From: an uncultured Collinsella sp. | GTDB lineage: Bacteria; Actinomycetota; Coriobacteriia; Coriobacteriales; Coriobacteriaceae | Length of the DNA: 7,600 nucleotides | Direction of reading: 5' to 3' | Assembly: GCA_938036665.1 (NCBI GenBank) | Contig: CALHWR010000068.1 | Span: forward strand, 1 to 7,600 | Made by a program: the position numbers and the translations under genes | Shown here: positions 6,762 to 7,600 of the stretch, piece by piece | Numbering within the stretch: the stretch's first letter is position 1 | How the letters are laid out: every line of letters starts with the position of its first letter | Notes under the pieces: generated by a model | What the model saw: the letters and a program-made list of their open reading frames with translations, nothing else | What the model was told of the DNA's origin: nothing | The model's database searches: none

Positions 6762-6890
6762 GGAGACTCCTTGTTTCATACGAATACGGGCGGTGGGCAT
6801 TCGCCACCGTCTGTCAAATCAATCTATCCGCATGAAACATTAAGGACGCATCAGGACCCTTCTCTCCGTTTTTCGCCCGTCATGAACTAC
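6762..6890 (-). other. Leader of the MFS gene, no gene seen
   Basis: If transcription starts near 6891 the mRNA has a leader of about 130 nt. It contains a short hairpin, CGGTGG...CCACCG (6791-6796 with 6804-6809), about 18 nt upstream of the ribosome site. Nothing matches a riboswitch class that I recognise, and no credible leader peptide is seen. Confidence 0.4.
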
Positions 6891-6927
6891 TTGGTAGATT
6901 GTAAGGCATGTCCCACACATCTACCAA
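6891..6927 (-). promoter_or_regulatory. Predicted promoter of the MFS gene inside a 9-bp inverted repeat
   Basis: On the minus strand TTGGTA (6927-6922) and TACAAT (6903-6898) are separated by 18 bp and match the consensus at 4 of 6 and 5 of 6 positions. The exact inverted repeat TTGGTAGAT (6891-6899) and ATCTACCAA (6919-6927), with a 19-nt spacer, covers the -35 fully and touches the -10. This is a natural layout for a repressor that responds to an exported compound, but no regulator gene is visible nearby. Confidence 0.5.
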
Positions 6928-6930
6928 AGC

Positions 6931-6968
6931 AAAAACCACCACAAAGGTGCCTGGCCCCTTTGTGGTGG
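6931..6968 (-). terminator. Intrinsic terminator of the mobB-containing transcript, repeat-family copy 1
   Basis: A perfect 12-bp stem (arms 6968-6957 and 6947-6936) with a 9-nt loop is followed immediately by TTTTT (6935-6931). This is the best-formed of the three copies in the window. Stem, loop and downstream flank match copy 2 at 42 of 43 positions. Confidence 0.85.
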
Positions 6969-6994
6969 AAATGACGTTTGCCCAGATAAAACCT

Positions 6995-7021
6995 GCCAAA
7001 ATAAACCTATCCCTTTTTGGC
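6995..7021 (-). repeat. Short AT-rich hairpin GCCAAAA...TTTTGGC
   Basis: Two 7-nt complementary arms (6995-7001 and 7015-7021) enclose a 13-nt loop in the 3' region of the mobB-like gene. A run of four T follows shortly after on the minus strand, but the stem is weak. It lies between the long hairpin and the strong terminator. Confidence 0.3.
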
Positions 7022-7042
7022 ATGTTATGGCAGTCCAGCGAG

Positions 7043-7140
7043 CCGGTTCCAAGTGCCCCAGGTCGCCCCGAAAGAGGAGCGACGCGTACTTTGGTACGCG
7101 AGCGACGGCTTGAGGGGCGAGATGGGGTGCTTGGGGCCGG
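7043..7140 (-). repeat. Long imperfect stem-loop in the 3' region of the mobB-like gene; possible structured RNA
   Basis: Arms of 27 nt (7043-7069 and 7114-7140) pair at 25 of 27 positions if G-U pairs are counted on the plus-sense RNA; the G-U positions would be A-C mismatches in the minus-strand transcript, leaving about 21 Watson-Crick pairs. The apex holds a second perfect hairpin, CGCGTAC-TTTG-GTACGCG (7083-7100). The element begins 14 nt after the mobB stop. It could be a structured 3' UTR, a plus-strand small RNA, or a folded copy of a dispersed repeat. No open reading frame of interest crosses it. Confidence 0.55.
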
Positions 7141-7154
7141 CGCAGCGTCAAGCC

Positions 7155-7600
7155 TTAAAGGTGGTCTTGGATGAGATCGCAGATGGCTCGGGCGTCGTTG
7201 ATGTTGATGGCTCGGGTCGCAAAGCCGGCGTCGAAGGCCTGACGCGCCAGGGCCTCGTTGCAGGCAAGGGCCAGCGTGTGGCCATCGACCAGGTCGAGCG
7301 AGCTCTTGCCGCGCAGACGGTCGACACCGGAGCGCGCGACCACGATGTTGTCGAAGCCCTCGGTCTTGTAGCCCTCGATGATCACCACGTCGACATCGTT
7401 GTAGCGCGACAGCAGCTCGCGCGCGGGCATCTCGTCCTCCTCGCGCGTGTCGGCGTACTCCGCCCAGCGCGTGGCGCAGATGAGGCCCACGTGCTTGGAT
7501 CCGGCCTGGTGATGGCGCCAGGTGTCCTTAGCGGGCACATCGATATCAAAACCGTGATGCCCATGATGCTTGAGCGAACCCACGCGCAGACCGCGGCGGG
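7155..7600 (-). CDS. mobB: MobB-like molybdopterin-guanine dinucleotide biosynthesis adaptor, C-terminal part, cut at the window edge
   Basis: The frame is open from the window edge to TAA at 7157-7155, giving 147 visible residues. GSLKHHGHHGFDIDVPAKDTW with the following AGSKHVGL matches the MobB signature region that follows the P-loop, and VDVVIIEGYKTEGFDNIVVAR matches the family's second conserved block (EGYK). MobB is a GTP-binding cytosolic partner of MobA in the step that adds GMP to molybdopterin, making the bis-MGD cofactor of enzymes such as DMSO reductase-family oxidoreductases. The N-terminal P-loop should lie about 20-25 codons upstream, beyond position 7600. The start drawn inside the window (GTG at 7583) is not real, as the frame continues RRGLRVGSLKHH. 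A fusion to MobA or another cofactor enzyme upstream cannot be excluded. The C-terminal tail (RAININDARAICDLIQDHL) is about 20 residues past the core, a normal length. Confidence 0.85.
   Translation of the reverse strand, partial: RRGLRVGSLKHHGHHGFDIDVPAKDTWRHHQAGSKHVGLICATRWAEYADTREEDEMPARELLSRYNDVDVVIIEGYKTEGFDNIVVARSGVDRLRGKSSLDLVDGHTLALACNEALARQAFDAGFATRAININDARAICDLIQDHL

Noticed and set aside
4400..6968. The three similar stem-loops as a CRISPR-like or tandem array.
   Set aside because: The copies are about 1 to 1.6 kb apart, separated by genes, and each carries its own internal symmetry, as expected of dispersed terminators.
6908..7174. An 88-codon plus-strand frame crossing the terminator repeat and the long hairpin.
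   Set aside because: The frame is made up of extragenic repeat sequence and starts in a promoter region without a ribosome site.

Overview
The window looks like chromosomal DNA from a GC-rich Gram-positive actinobacterium, most likely a gut Coriobacteriia member close to Collinsella. This is an inference from three things: sortase-type surface proteins with FctA-like and D2-like pilin features, GC-rich housekeeping genes, and a recurring extragenic stem-loop. No marker gene fixes the taxon. Every gene I can support lies on the minus strand, so the text runs from high to low coordinates.

From 7600 down to 7155 is the C-terminal part of a MobB-like molybdopterin-guanine dinucleotide biosynthesis protein, cut by the window edge. 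Its 3' region (7154-6931) holds a very long imperfect hairpin (7043-7140) and then a strong intrinsic terminator (6968-6931). A promoter-like segment (6927-6898), framed by a 9-bp inverted repeat, leads into an MFS exporter gene (6761-5481). That gene is followed directly by an 18-bp-arm inverted repeat (5479-5415) and by a second, nearly identical copy of the terminator repeat (5395-5359). Next comes a promoter with an operator-like palindrome (5355-5316) and a Cof-type HAD phosphatase (5269-4448), which ends in a third, diverged copy of the repeat (4433-4400).

An AT-rich intergenic region (4399-3942) carries several palindromes and a promoter with a perfect TATAAT. It drives what looks like a pilus operon. 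The first gene (3941-444) encodes a 1165-residue cell-wall-anchored surface protein: signal peptide, Ser/Asp/Glu-rich linker, Gly-rich beta-helix repeats, two Spy0128/FctA-like isopeptide domains, and an LPLSG sorting signal. Its stop codon overlaps the GTG start of a second gene (451 to beyond 1), which encodes the N-terminus of a SpaA/FimA-like backbone pilin. A pilus sortase gene would be expected just beyond position 1.

The most interesting signal is a run of nine G on the coding strand (3768-3760), just after the signal-peptide region of the large adhesin. In the sequence as given the gene is in frame. Gain or loss of one G leads to a stop within about 10 codons, giving 64- or 68-residue products. 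This is the architecture of slipped-strand phase variation of a surface adhesin, and translational overlap with the pilin gene could extend the switch to the whole pilus. The second notable theme is a family of 43-bp stem-loop terminators whose loop and flank, not only the stem, are conserved between unrelated genes.
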